DNA of 64,000 nt, taken from positions 43,880,466 to 43,944,465 of the forward strand of contig CM070512.1 of the NCBI GenBank assembly GCA_036346375.1, in the 5' to 3' direction. Within the stretch, counting starts at the first letter, position 1. Each line of letters begins with the position of its first letter. The DNA is from Guadua angustifolia (lineage: Eukaryota; Streptophyta; Magnoliopsida; Poales; Poaceae). A program made the translations under genes and the position numbers. This document shows positions 45,699 to 58,259 of the stretch, piece by piece. Under the pieces are notes generated by a model that saw only the letters and a list, made by a program, of their open reading frames with translations, was not told the origin of the DNA and did not search any database.

Positions 45699-45701
45699 TA
45701 G

Positions 45702-46979
45702 CCGGCGCGCTCAAGTAGGCAAAGACGTGGAACAACGCGCCATGAGTGGGGCTGGACGGCACGCTAATGAAGGGCGTTGAGCATGGGCAACCTCCACGAC
45801 TGCCCTGGTGAAATGATCGCCGGAGCTATTGTTCGCGGCGGCGGCCATTGTGTTGGCAAATGGTATCCATTACCATTCCCTCGTGGAACCAAACAAATTT
45901 GGTAAATCATCCATTCCACGACAAGAGGTGGGCACTGGGCTGAGCCATTTTGGGCCGGCATGAGTCATGTCGGCTCGGCTGACCTGACCCGGCCGCAGGC
46001 CCGATCTAAGCGAGCGGACTCCGGTCGACATGGTTGCGGGCGTGCGGACCCCTGTCGAGCATGGTGGGTGGCCCGGCTGGTAAACCGCGGTAATCTGGTC
46101 ACGTGCTCGGTAAGCATGGCCAACCTGACCCATGCGTGCCCAACCGCGCACGCCTAACGACAACCGCGATGGTCTGCGCCCGAAACCACGGCTGCGGCGG
46201 GGCTGCGGCAACACATGTGGCACGCGGCTGAGCCAGCGAAGAGGAAGACGGAGGGACGGGGGCCGCGTCTCCGTGGCCGCGACGCGTTGGCCCGTCATGA
46301 AGCTCCTAGCCGGCGCGTCACTGTCCGTGTTGCAGCTGCCTCGCGTCGTGCCCACCTTGCACGCTGCCGCCTCCTGTGCCACCACCTCGCGTCGTGTCTG
46401 CCTCGCACGCCGTTGCCTTCTGTGATGCCTTGTGTGCGGCCGCCTCCCCCGCCACACGCCGCCTCAAGCGGTGGCCGCCTCCTGCGCCGCCTCACGCGTG
46501 GCCTCCTGCGTCACCTCCCTCATGCGCCTCATGCGTCGTGGCCGCCGGGGAGGGAGGGGTAGGGTTGCAGCCTCGCGGGGAGGGAGGGGTTCGCGGGGAG
46601 GGAGATGCTGCTACACCGGTGTATCCGGGATGAGCATCAGTATTCACACCAAACACGCAGCCTCACATATCGATACAGCCAGCACGGGCATCCATATCCG
46701 ATAGTCAACAGGAGTGGTGCTAGTGATTTATGTACTTACTCTTGCTACAGTAAATCAATCAGTTAAAGAAGTGTCTACACCTACTTTGAAGTAGTTTCAC
46801 ATAAAAACTAGTTGTTAGGAGTCAAACCTTGTCATATGCTTACGCCATGTTAATGGATTGCCCGCTGAAGTTTTCTATTCTGCTATTTTTTCTTAGAATT
46901 AAAGTCCTGTAATACCAAATAAGTGTATGGTTGACATTAAGATTTTTAACTGTCTTTATCTAAAAATAGTCTTTTATTG
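45702..46979. other. Intergenic DNA between CACTA-3 and squalene synthase
   Basis: 45702-46630 is GC-rich, with overlapping R/A/P-rich ORFs on both strands that look like shadows of one another. A short minus frame from about 45849 (MAAAANNSSGDHFTRAVVEV) is plausible but unrecognised. 46640-46979 is AT-rich. I assign no gene here. Confidence 0.45.
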
Positions 46980-47095
46980 TGTTTCTACTATTTATGATTT
47001 GATATGATATCTATATTGCCACTGTGTACACTAGTATAATCCTGGACTATTGTATAATATACGAAGAGTCCGGATTCATATTCGAGTCCCCACAC
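46980..47095 (+). repeat. LTR 3'-end fragment related to the insertion in squalene synthase intron 10
   Basis: TTTGATATGATATC, CTGTGTACACTAG, CCTGGACTATTG and GAGAGTCCGGATTCA-type blocks align, with gaps, to 50770-50885. It lies about 230 bp beyond the squalene synthase stop codon, so it may be in or next to the 3' UTR. Confidence 0.5.
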
Positions 47096-47321
47096 AAACT
47101 GACCACAGAAGAAAGGAGAAAAGAAACTATTTGACATTAGCTTGGCACGAACAAACCTACTTGACCATGACATTTGGCAGTCAGAACTTTGATTAGTGTC
47201 TTCCACTAGTAGGACATGAACTGTGGAGGAAACTATTGATCACAGTGTCGTCATGGGCTAAAACAAAGTAGGCGTAGGTTGCTGAACATATTGACGACCA
47301 GTAAATACCAACGAGGATGGA

Positions 47322-50300
47322 TCACTTCCCATAAAAAATTCCCCACACAACAGCTACCAGGAGAAGAATCACCATCATGATCTGAGCAAGCCAATCGAGA
47401 AGCATGAGAAATCTCAAACCAGAACCATCATTATAAGTTTTTTACTGTTTATCGATTACTCACCATAGCATAGTTACGTTTCGGCATATCCAAATGATAT
47501 CCCCTGCAGAATACACAATATGAATCAGCCAAGGTGACACCAGCAGAAGAAAATGTTTTTAGATCATTGGACGAACCTTCTTTTTAGCAAACCAGATGAT
47601 TTGCAGGTTTCCTTTATTGCATTCACACGTTTCCGTGTTAGCACAGCATCTGGATCATTATCATCAATCTGGAACAGTTAGTCAGTTAGCAATCATCATG
47701 AATGAACAGTTAGCTCTCGAACCACGCACAATCAGGATTTAAGGACCTACGACTAAATGGGGAGGATAACAGATTATCAAAATTTATGTAATAACTCTAA
47801 ATAAGCCCAAATTTAATGATTGGCTCATAAATTATATCAATAGTAGAAAATAAAAAGATGAGACATCAGTAAAACAAGATGGGTAAAAAGATTAGATATC
47901 AGTAAAGCGAGATGTTAAAATTTCAAGTTTTAAATAAAACTCTGAAGTCACTTATCAATAAGCAAAACAGAATTAGCATAAGACAATTCACCTTGAACTA
48001 AAAAGTGTCTAAAAGTTTCCCATCCACGATTCATTGGTTCTACAAACTGTAAATTCCGAATTTTTGAGCCATTTTACATTTTCTTTAGTTTTCAAAATTT
48101 TTGTGAATTTAAAAATTCTCCCTCAAGTGTAATCAAAGCATTTGAATCAAATTTAAAAGTTGAATTGGGTTTCAAATTAATGCTTTTGGGTTCCAAAAGC
48201 TCAAAAGTATCTTTGAGAATTTTCTAGAATTTTTTCTAATTTATTTGCTTTTATTATAGCCTTTTCCAATTTTTTGGAATTTCTCAAAAAGAAAAATGAT
48301 TGTTATTTCCTAATCTCCGCGTGGCCAACTTCTCTGCATCGTCCCGTTTCCTTCCCCGTTGTTCCCAACCCAACCTGCCATCTCGACTTGGTGCCTTTTC
48401 CGCCGCGCCCTGGCCCATCTCTACTTCCCTAGCTTGCTTGTGCGGCCTGATCCGCTGAGCCGGTGACCCTCACCAGTCAACTTCGTCCCAGCCATTTCCA
48501 CGCTGAATCACTCCGTCGCGTTTTCTTGGTGAATCCGAGCAGTAATCTCGCCGCCGATCTCAGTCTCTGATGAGCCTCCGCCACTGCTTATGGTCCCATC
48601 GAGATCCTTGTGTCGCCCATATCCTTTTGCCCAAAATCCCCGGTTGAATCCATTGCATTTTGCACCTTGACCGTTTCATCTTCTCCCGCTCCAGCGAGCT
48701 CGTGCCACCGCCGCCTTGTGCCGGTCAAGCCACATGGCTCCTCGTCAGCGCCACGCGCTATCCGTGTGCCACCACGGTCCCACCACATTGCGCCACCTCG
48801 GACCAGAAGCCAACACGTCTGGCCACATCAACCGAGCCATGTTGGCAGCCGCGTCATAGCCACATCGCCGATGTGTTGTTAAGCCACCTCAGCCCTACCC
48901 ATCGCGTGACCTGCTGTGTCAACATGGTCTGCCATGTCGTCGTTAACCTCTCTCGGTGGACCCGGTTCACCATGGCCGAGATGCTGATGTGTGGGCCCCA
49001 CGTGAGCCCAAATTCAATTTGTTTTCCTTTTTCTAGAAATTCTAGAAATCCTGACCAATTATAGCGTGCCATGTGTCATGCACTGTTTATTCTCTCTTTG
49101 TTTTCCATTTTCTAAATTTCTTGATCCAAATCACTTCCGAGAACTCGTTCTATGTCCGAGCTCCAAATCTAATTCAAATTTCTAAATTCATCTAAATTCA
49201 AGCTCTACCTTCCAATATCATTATTTTAAAATTTTAAATTTTGTTTGTATTTATTTTATTTGTTTGTGCTCGTTTTCGCATGTAGACATTATCGCCGAAG
49301 CTTCGCCAAACCAATAAGAGGTAGAACCAGCAGCATTCAGTGAAGGCAAGTCTTCCTTAACCATTTTGATCCTAAATTTCAAAAATGCCTATGTTATTTT
49401 AAATTATTGCATGCTTACTTTTATACAATGTATTTTAAATTCAGGCATAGTGTTTAATTAAATTTCAGAATTATTTTGACCTCCTTGGCATTGATCATGA
49501 TATACCATTGTCACCCTAGCTGGTATTAGCTACATTATTTAGTGATGAATAGTAAAGTAGCTTAGTATGGTAGAATTGCTTAGTCCAACTTAAAAATCTC
49601 GATAATATGCTATTATTGGGATTACTTCAAAATGTTGATTAAAACCATTTGTGAAGTCACAGGCAATAGGTATTGTTATTATTATTTAAATTAAATAAAA
49701 TAGAAAAGTAGTTTTAGACCGTGTTGCTATTATTTAAATTAAATAAAATGGAAAAGTGGTTTTAGACCGGGCCGGATGGAATTTCTGGTGGGCATAGGAA
49801 GCACAAGACCTTGTAAAGTGGTTGTTTCGCCCTAGTTAATTAAGGACCGAAGCATGTGTTATTTCAAATCAAGCACTACCATATAACCACAAATCTATAT
49901 AGGTTGTATACAACCTAGCTAATTAATTTGTGCGTCTCATTATTAATTTTACTAGTTGGTGGGTATTAGATGGAGACAGATGCAAGAGGGGACTTCCAAC
50001 TGGTCACATAGAACCCTTTGACAGTGAAACCTTAGCGGACAAGGTTAATAGCAAGGTTGTACATTGTAAAGGCCTTGTTGTGATCATTCTAGTTTCACTC
50101 TACAAAACTAGAGCGTCTGTAGACAGTAAAGTTGTACACATTCTGCAGAGTTAAAATTACTTAAGTAGCTATGCCCACGGTCACAGGCGGGTAAGGTGCG
50201 TTTTCACATTGTAGAATTTTCTAGTTTTGTTTTAAATAGAAATGGTGATTTGGGAATCCATAAGTAGTTGGAGCTCTCGAATTATTGTGTGGCAAATGGA

Positions 50301-53300
50301 GCCAATCAAGTGGTTGGAGCTTGTTTTAGTTATCTTATTAATTTCAATTATTGCAACTACATTTAGTCAAATGATACTTTGTGAAATTACTAGTTGTATT
50401 TAAAGTTGAAACATTACTTTATGCTAAATGAACTATATTAGGCCTCCAATTGTTTAGTCTTGCATATAGTTATTATGCATTATGATTCTAAGACTTGCGG
50501 AATACATTTTGTACCTACCCTTGCAACATTTCAACTTCCCACATAAGAGTGTGTAAAAGCAGAAAGTGACTACGAGTTCTTTACTTGTAGTTACGATGAA
50601 GGAGAACCGAATTACTAAGGATATGACCCCAGTCGACTGCTAGTTGGGCAAATGGATGGGCTTATCCTAATGTTGTTTATTTCGTTTTCACTGCTACTTT
50701 ATCGAACTTAAACCATGATGTTGTTTATTTGTAATTGTTGGCCATGAGGCCGGTACCTTTTGCGTAATTACTAATAATTTGATTCGTGATATAGATGTGT
50801 TATCATCATTGTTTCCATTGTGTGCACTAGCTTGATTCTGGACTATTGCGGTCATACATAGAGAGTTCGGATTTAGATCTGAGTTAAGGATGTAAGATAT
50901 GATCATAGATCATTTCATCAGTTGAACTTTCCCCCCATATTACCCCCTACATCGTGCTAAAGAAGACTAATACACCATTTCATACCTTTGACTCGAGTAA
51001 CGAAGAGAACTCGTAGAAAGCAGTGTAGACATCAGACATTGAATTTGTCTCATTAATTATTCGTGCAGTCAGCCCTAACAGAGTGACAAAGAGTGTTGTG
51101 AGAAGAAAAAAGATAAAAGTAAAGCTAGATAATTTTTTTTTATAAGTTGAAGAAACAACTGAAAAACTACTATACAAGAAAATCAAAGCAATTCTCAAAA
51201 CGATAAATAGAAGACAAAACTATAATTAGCCCCAAGTTCAAGGGCACTCCATCTAACGAGGACCTTTTTAACAAAGAAGCAAGGATTTGAACCCCACATA
51301 CATGGGCAGCTTCAAATAATCCAAAATACTGTTTGGAGTCATCAGCTTAACTAAAATAAACTTCATGTGGATAACTGTCCTAGTATTTGATTTCACAAAT
51401 CAAATGAAACTACAAAATAAATTAGAAGAGGGAAGCGAAGTTATCTTGGTTGTAGGACTTCAAATGTATTATTGGTGCTTCCAAGTTCCAGCTCATTAAG
51501 TTGCATTACTAGTCAATTATTACTAATATGACCACATAATAATAAACACACAAAAAGGTATAGTTCATATGTAATCTGAAGAACTAATGGAAGCACCGAA
51601 ATAACCCATGAAGTTCACAGTGAATTACTTCCAATAACCAATGCAATAGTAACATGAGGTGATCGTGGATAAAAAAGATAACAAAATCTTCAATTAAAAG
51701 CTTATGTGCAAGTACAGTGATGAGAACTTATTACAAGTTACAACTTCATGTAATCGGAATATGCCAAGCAGAAAAGATCAAAAAACTCACCACGCCTCAT
51801 CTTAACAACTCCTCGAAATACATTCACATTGTTATAGCAAAGAGCATAAGTCGCAATTGCCATTACCTGAAAACATGAACTAACTCATTACATCCCCCTA
51901 AAAGAAGTTGCCATTTCAGTTGCAGAACAAAGACTAGATTGAAGTGCAAGAAAGAAGATAATGACCAAAAGGAAACATAAAAGAAATGCGTGCTGCGTAA
52001 TTGAAAAAAGAAATAATGCAAAGAAGTTGACTATAGCATCCCTCCATCTATTTGTATCTAAGAAAGAAACACAAATGTATCCAAAAATAGGGAGATAATG
52101 AATGAGATTTTCTTGAAGATCATTTCCTATAGAAAAATACAGAGGTGAATGAGATTTTCTTGAAGATCATTTCCTATAGAAAAATACAGAGGCAATAATT
52201 TGGGCAAAGAATGTAGCTCTCTTAAATAGCTCTATGACACAGAATTCTATTCGCCTACAATATCAGCTATAAACATTATGTACAGAAATTCATTTTGCAA
52301 GGAAAAAAAAGTACATGGTTTTTCAAAAACTCAGCTTTCTTCCATAGAAGAGAAATAAATGTGCCAGCATGAGATCAATTAGTCTATGTCCAAATCATAG
52401 CTGATAACTCCAACAATAGTTTCTTTTTTCCACAATACCAGAAATAACAACATGGGTACACTATAAAATAATGACTAACACATACTGCTAGAAAAAAGAG
52501 AGAGGCAAAATGTTAACCCGATAAGGGAAACCTACATTGATGCAAAACTTATTTCAGCCAACTTGATCAGTCAATGTTGCTGGTACCTATCAAAATGGTT
52601 ATGGGAGTCACGTTATTTCTAACAAAATATCCCCCACCCCCCAAAAAAAAAAAACTCCAAGAGAAAATTGTTTCCCCCAAAAACAACTCCAAGAGAGAGA
52701 AAATCGAGACCAATAACAATTGATGCAGCATCAGAAGATACTGAATATGACCACAACAGACAATGGAAAACAAAATTAACTTTGTATTTGTCAGAGCATA
52801 TGAAACTCTAGAAAGTCATCCAAATTATAGGGTTGCAATTAGTTGGCAACTTCAAACATGTAATATACCTGGGGTATTGCACAAAAACAGAAAATGGCAT
52901 GGTCCTTTAGAGCAGACATGTACTGAAGGCAGTCCTCAGCATGGATTAGACCATTAGTCACCATCTCATTCAAGCATTGTACTGCCTTTGTTGAATTCTC
53001 CTCATATTTGAAATCCTAGATTGGTTCATGATGTATCAGAGTTGACATAGAAAAGATAATTCCAAGCTACATGGACTACTCCTAGCTAACTACTTTCATA
53101 TAAGTGAGCCTGACTCCAAATTAAATCAAAACAAATATCTGAATAGTGGAGCTATTACATCCTAGTTATTTTAGATATATAACCTGGAGATGTAAGAAGT
53201 CATAAATATGGATGCATTGGGTATACCTCAAGTCTGTCAGCATATTTACTCCATATTTCTCGTGGCCAGAACATGCGTGACTTTGGCATCTCATTTATGT

Positions 53301-56300
53301 CCTCCAGATAATCCCGAGTTATATTGACTTTCTGCAGTTAGAGTAAACAGGTTTACACTTTCCAGCCAAGGTGACCAGATAAAAGGCACTCTGATTTTAT
53401 TCTGAAGGTGAAGACCCAATGACAGACTTAATAAAAGACCTAGCAACATACCTGCAAAAATAATCCCATTGAATTAGAAAGTGAATCTGGAGCCAGATCT
53501 TCTAACCCAGAAGCATGAAAGAGTCTGGAAAGTCCATAGCCAACTAGTCCTGCAACATAGTGACAGTACTCATCATAGTCGTCAACAGTTTCAACCTACA
53601 TAAAGAAGGTTCCTTCATATTAGTTCACAGCAAGATCAAATCACCATCTACTTATAAATAAGCTGCAGGACAAAAAATAACACCATATAATCTTGCAAAT
53701 AACTCCTGGCCTATAAGGTGCAAGTAAAACACACAGAAGCTACTTTTAGCTACAGGTGAGCTCATTGCCCAAAGGCCAAAGGCACAAAGTAAATATGGTA
53801 CTAAATTGCAGTTCTTTGCAAGTCCATAGGCTTAGAAACATATAGCACTTTGCTTCATAATAAACAATTATAGGAACAATTTGATTGTACAAAAAGATTC
53901 TTTTCAGCAAACCGGCATTCAAATTAGAAGTTACAAAGCTACAGTTTAGTAAAATGAACATTTATCACATGTAAAATTGGTCAAATAGAAGCACACGACA
54001 GCATAACAGGGAACAAAATGAACAATAGCCAAAGCACGACAAACCACACTGTTGTATAACTTATGGGCTTATGGTCATCGTTCATCAACCAAAAAATGGC
54101 GTCTGATGACTAGCTAAACATATATGTTTTGTTGTTCAGCACAACAAACACCTATATAGGTATGAGGCATATTGTTATTATTTGAAGTTCTTTAGTCAAT
54201 GAAATCAATAGTGACTCATTGAACGACTTAACAAACACCAAACGACATATGGTGCTCCATAAATGCTGTTAAAACAGGAAGAGTATCTTCCACTGTTAAA
54301 ACATATTACATTTCCAAGCAAATCAAACTATTTTCTTTTTTGTAATCATGATTAATGATATGAGATATTTGTGACAATCTGGGTGTTATACTATGGATAT
54401 AACAACAGACCTCCTTGCATATAAATTTTGCCATTCCTGCACCCATTCTCCTGGTAATTTCTTCAATTGTCATTTGATATCTGGGAAACAGTGCAGAACA
54501 TTCATTATTTTCATGAGCTTCAATGGATTAATTACAGTTAATGAATAAGTTGCATCTGAGAAAAAAAATGCAACAAATCAGAAAGACAGCTCGGTTGCAG
54601 TGGATGTGTTGCACTGCTTTTACAGAAACTTCAATTGATTAATGTATCATATTTCCATTTCCTGGTATCCCAATAGCTCAGCAACCCTAAACACTAAAAA
54701 GAGGTATAATGAATTAGCTAGCAAAACTACAGTTCAAGTTTAGTGAGATCAACCTGAGACACGCCAACAACAATACATCAAATGGAAATTAAAGAGAGAA
54801 AACTGGTGATCATGAAATCAATCTGTAAGTGCTAAGCAGCTAACTGTGCTTCTTTCATTTTCATCAATTCAATATTGCTGATATTCCAATTTTCCTAATC
54901 CTCTACCACTTGATTGGCCCACCTTTTTAGTAATTATAAGCATAATTTGGAAGTGAGGCATCACAAGGCCCAACAGGGAACAACCCAATAACACAAATAT
55001 AATGAAAAGTATTTCTTGTCTCAAAGAAAGAAAGAAAAAGAAGCATTTGGTGCAATTCAAGGAATTTGAGAAAGACAGCAAGCAAAATATCATGAAAAGT
55101 AGTCCCATCCATAACCTGTAAGTAATGAGGGTCAAAGCAAATAAAGGTTAAACTTGACCATATCCTAACGTTCCATACTTCCAATAGGTAGAAATTCAAC
55201 TAACTTGTACTTTCATGTGGCTATGAATCTATTCATGTACCATTTCATTCTTTCTACTCCTCATGTGATAATAATTTCCTCACATCTGACCTCATCATAC
55301 GGTAGTTCAGTGAAAAGAAAATTTTTTATCGTGGCTTCTTCTATACACACATCTACTTGACTAGATATTAACTAGTCTTAACGATGTCCCACGACTTTCA
55401 TGAGGCCCAGAGTAGTCAAAATTCATAATATCACAAGAAATTGACAAGAAAACATAGACTATAAAAGTGACAGACTAGTTCAGAATGCATTTACCCTGGA
55501 CCAAGCTCTAAGAAAGCTGTAGAAACGTAATGGAATTTATCCATCAAAACCTTATAGTCCTTTGTCCCACCTGTAAGCTCAAGTCACACCAACAACCAAA
55601 AGATTCAGAAAGCAATGATACACATTAACAATTTTCATAAACCAAAGACTGATGGCCTTACACGCAAAATGCCAATCACGGTTGTAGACATGACGGTAGA
55701 ATTCCTGAAGAACCGGCACCTTGACCTCGGTAGGAATACTAGTGTCATCTTCTGCACTCCAATAAAAACGGAATAAGAAATGTAAGAAGACATAAACTTT
55801 TCCAATAACAGGATTAAAAAGGAAAAGAAACGAAATCGCATTGTACCATGTCTTCACTGTGTTCTAAGGTCAACAATTTCTCACCTGCACAGCTTAAACT
55901 GTTCACGCCAAGTACAACTTAGTATCTAAGGATCCCACCGTGTGTGTGCAAAATTCGAAAGTACATAAGTTTCCTATTTCCTAATTCATTTCTTTTCCAA
56001 ATTAGTAAATTTAACAAAGCACATACAGGAGGAAGGTTGCAAAACCTCAAACACACAAGATGGCACCAAGCAATTTCCGCAGAATCCATAGACATCTCAA
56101 CATCAGTACCAAACTACCGACACAAAAAGGTAAAGAAGAAGCCGACGACGGCTAGTAACAATTATAGATATGAAGTACACACCCTCACCAACCTGACTAG
56201 GAAAAAACCAAGCCCATCGTACCCTTCTCCACTGTATTTCAAAATTGGCAATTCATCGCCTGAACTATCCAAATCGTTCATGCGGATTACACAAATACAG

Positions 56301-56899
56301 ACTACGAGTAGAACCGGCAAAAAACTAAAAAACAAGGTAGGTACGGTGCCATACCATTTTGTCAATAATCTACACAAAACTCTCGACACAAATAGTCTTA
56401 GAAATAGCTTTAGAAGGACCTCTCAACACAAATAACTCAATATAAAACCGAGGTGAAATCCAAAAACAACTCCTCGGGAGTCGGGACGTAGAGAACAAGA
56501 GGGGTGTGCTCTGTGCTGTGCTACTGCGTAGTATGTACTGGGGCGGGGCTACTCAGTTCTCACCAACCGTGTCGAGCGCCCGGAGCACCAGGTAGAACAC
56601 GCAGACCTGCACGCACGCGCGAACCCCGAGAGGCGTCAGGACTCACAGCACGGCGACAGGCGAAACAGAGGAGAAGTGGGAAGGGGGTGGGCACGCACGG
56701 CATTGCGGAGCTCCGGGCCGAGCTGCTGGATGACTAGCGCGAAGCTGCGGGAGACGCGCTGCAGCATGGAGTAGGCGAACGCCCAGTGCTCCTCGGCCGG
56801 CACCTGCTTCCGCACCTGCTCCCCCGCCACCCGCAGCTTAACCAGCGCCGCCGCCTCCCCCGGCTGCGCCGCCCCCAGCAACATCCCCACCAGCCCCAT
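47322..56899 (-). CDS. SQS: Squalene synthase (farnesyl-diphosphate farnesyltransferase), 13 exons, 410 aa
   Basis: The enzyme condenses two farnesyl diphosphates to presqualene diphosphate and reduces it with NADPH to squalene at the ER membrane, the first committed step of sterol synthesis. Exons (minus): 56899-56699, 56606-56564, 55751-55662, 55570-55495, 54480-54411, 53595-53452, 53331-53227, 53015-52869, 51866-51791, 51074-50986, 47668-47577, 47503-47464, 47381-47322. All introns are GT-AG and phases agree, giving 1233 bp. Features: VSRSFALVIQQL (49-60), first Asp-rich motif DTVED (79-83), YCHYVAGLVG (170-179), RMGAGMAKF, second motif RDYLED (214-219), FCAIPQ, and a C-terminal hydrophobic anchor (392-407). 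The length equals the usual plant length. Unusual residues: KVNIT before RDYLED (family KTNII), GPGYQMT (usually GYQEA) and FCFCAIPQ (usually FRFCAIPQ). Intron 10 contains an LTR-like insertion. Confidence 0.95.
48048..50895 (+). mobile_element. LTR-like insertion (probable solo gypsy LTR) inside squalene synthase intron 10
   Basis: It begins TGTAAATTCCGAATTTTTGAG, like the TGTAACGCCC...-type starts of grass gypsy LTRs. It contains a GC-rich centre (48310-49070) with incidental ORFs and ends near GGATTTAGATCTGAGTTAAGG. No gag-pol is present. A 50-bp segment is tandemly duplicated inside (about 49679-49770, TATTTAAATTAAATAAAAT). Termini and target duplication are not clear-cut, so the boundaries are approximate. 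It lies antisense to the gene. Confidence 0.55.
52100..52192. repeat. 47-bp tandem duplication in squalene synthase intron 8
   Basis: GAATGAGATTTTCTTGAAGA and the following bases occur at 52100 and again at 52147 with no visible difference over 46 bp. It is intronic and not near the splice sites. Confidence 0.95.
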
Positions 56900-57127
56900 C
56901 GCCTCGCTTCCTCCTCCTGCGATCCGCCGCCGCCGGAGCCGCCTCCCCCTCCTGATCTCTCTGGTTTGATTTGGTTGTGTGCTTGCGTGCGTGCGTGCCC
57001 GTGCGGGTGTGTGGAGCGGACGGCTATTTCTAGCGGCCAGCGCGTCGGGTTTTGGCTTTGGTTTGGCTCGATCCGCTCGTGCGCGTCGTGTGAACGTGCA
57101 AGTAATACATTTTTATTAATATTATAG

Positions 57128-58259
57128 TAAATAAATTATAGGTAAAAAAATACTTAAATAACATTATATCACAGTTTGAAATGACAGCAAAGATTGTATT
57201 ACCAATTGAAACAGAGATAAAGTTTCTATCACTGTTTTAAATAATAACTAAAGATATATCTTTAAAGGAATGGACGATGGAGTGTTTCGTCGGCCTCCTA
57301 GGCATTTATCGTCAAACAGTTTGACAAGACGAGCTAACTATTATTTGAAATGATAAGAGAGGCTCTCACACACTCTACCACTAATTCAAATGATAATTGA
57401 AGGTTGTTTAGTTAGCGTGAGAAAAACAAATGAAATTCACTTTTAGTTAGAAAAAACATAAAAAGAGAGAGAGAGAGAAGAGCACGAGGAGAAGAAAAGA
57501 TGAGAGGGAAAGAGGAAAAAAATAGGATGAGAGAACTCATCATTTATTTAGCCCTCCTAAACTTATTTTTTGCAAATCTAGCTCCCACACACGTATCCTC
57601 TGTTTTGTTTGAAAAGCTTGGAAGCTCCCTATCTGGCCCGATGAGCACGGAAGCTTGCCGGTGCCACGGTAGCGCACAAGCGCGGAGCAGCGTCGGCCAT
57701 TGTGATAGCGAGGTTCGCCTTCATGCGTGCACACCTATGCCCTCCCACGCTTGTCCAACTACTCTCGCTCTCGCCGAGGCAAGTAAGAAGTTACGTGCTA
57801 TCTAGGCGTGACAGGGGACAAGTGTCGCTTGCCGCAGTGAGGAAGAGGGCCAAATATGCAAGTGCACTTGCGAGTGAGCTAGATTTGCAAAATGAAAAAG
57901 CTATGGAGGGAGGGTTAGATAAGCGTTGATTTCAAGAAATAGAGCTCTCCATTCTAAAGGTGAGTTTTGCATTTTTTTTTTAGATTTCATTTTGAAATCA
58001 TAGTAAATTAACAAATAAATGATTAGATCTGTAGTTGTGATGGGTAATGGATAGATGTGTAAATAGTGTAGTTGTAGATATGTAGTTATTTAGAATAGTT
58101 TTCCGTAGAATTTATTCTTCTAGATCTAATAATTTCTCGTAGTAGTTAGTTGTAGTGTATTGACTGGTTTTATAATGTTAGATTTGCTAGTTAGGTCTAT
58201 TCATAACGTTTTGAGTAGAATGTGTGTAAGATTCATTATTATCTACGTGAGCGATCTCG
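57128..58259. other. Squalene synthase upstream region and AT-rich spacer
   Basis: On the minus strand the region upstream of 56900 is a GC-rich leader to about 57090, then AT-rich sequence. A weak TATA-like GAAATAGC lies near 57030, but I cannot fix a start site. Further out (57450-57500) is an AG-rich microsatellite. No gene is recognised. Confidence 0.4.

Noticed and set aside
45870..46704. ORFs of 85-195 codons in GC-rich DNA between CACTA-3 and squalene synthase
   Set aside because: Overlapping on both strands, R/A/P-rich and without recognisable domains or splice context.
48588..49072. 134-codon ORF within squalene synthase intron 10
   Set aside because: It sits in the GC-rich centre of an LTR-like insertion; such centres commonly hold chance ORFs.
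55944..56435. 163-codon plus-strand ORF in squalene synthase intron 2
   Set aside because: It lies opposite a well-supported intron, is Ser/Lys/Thr-rich and shows no domain.
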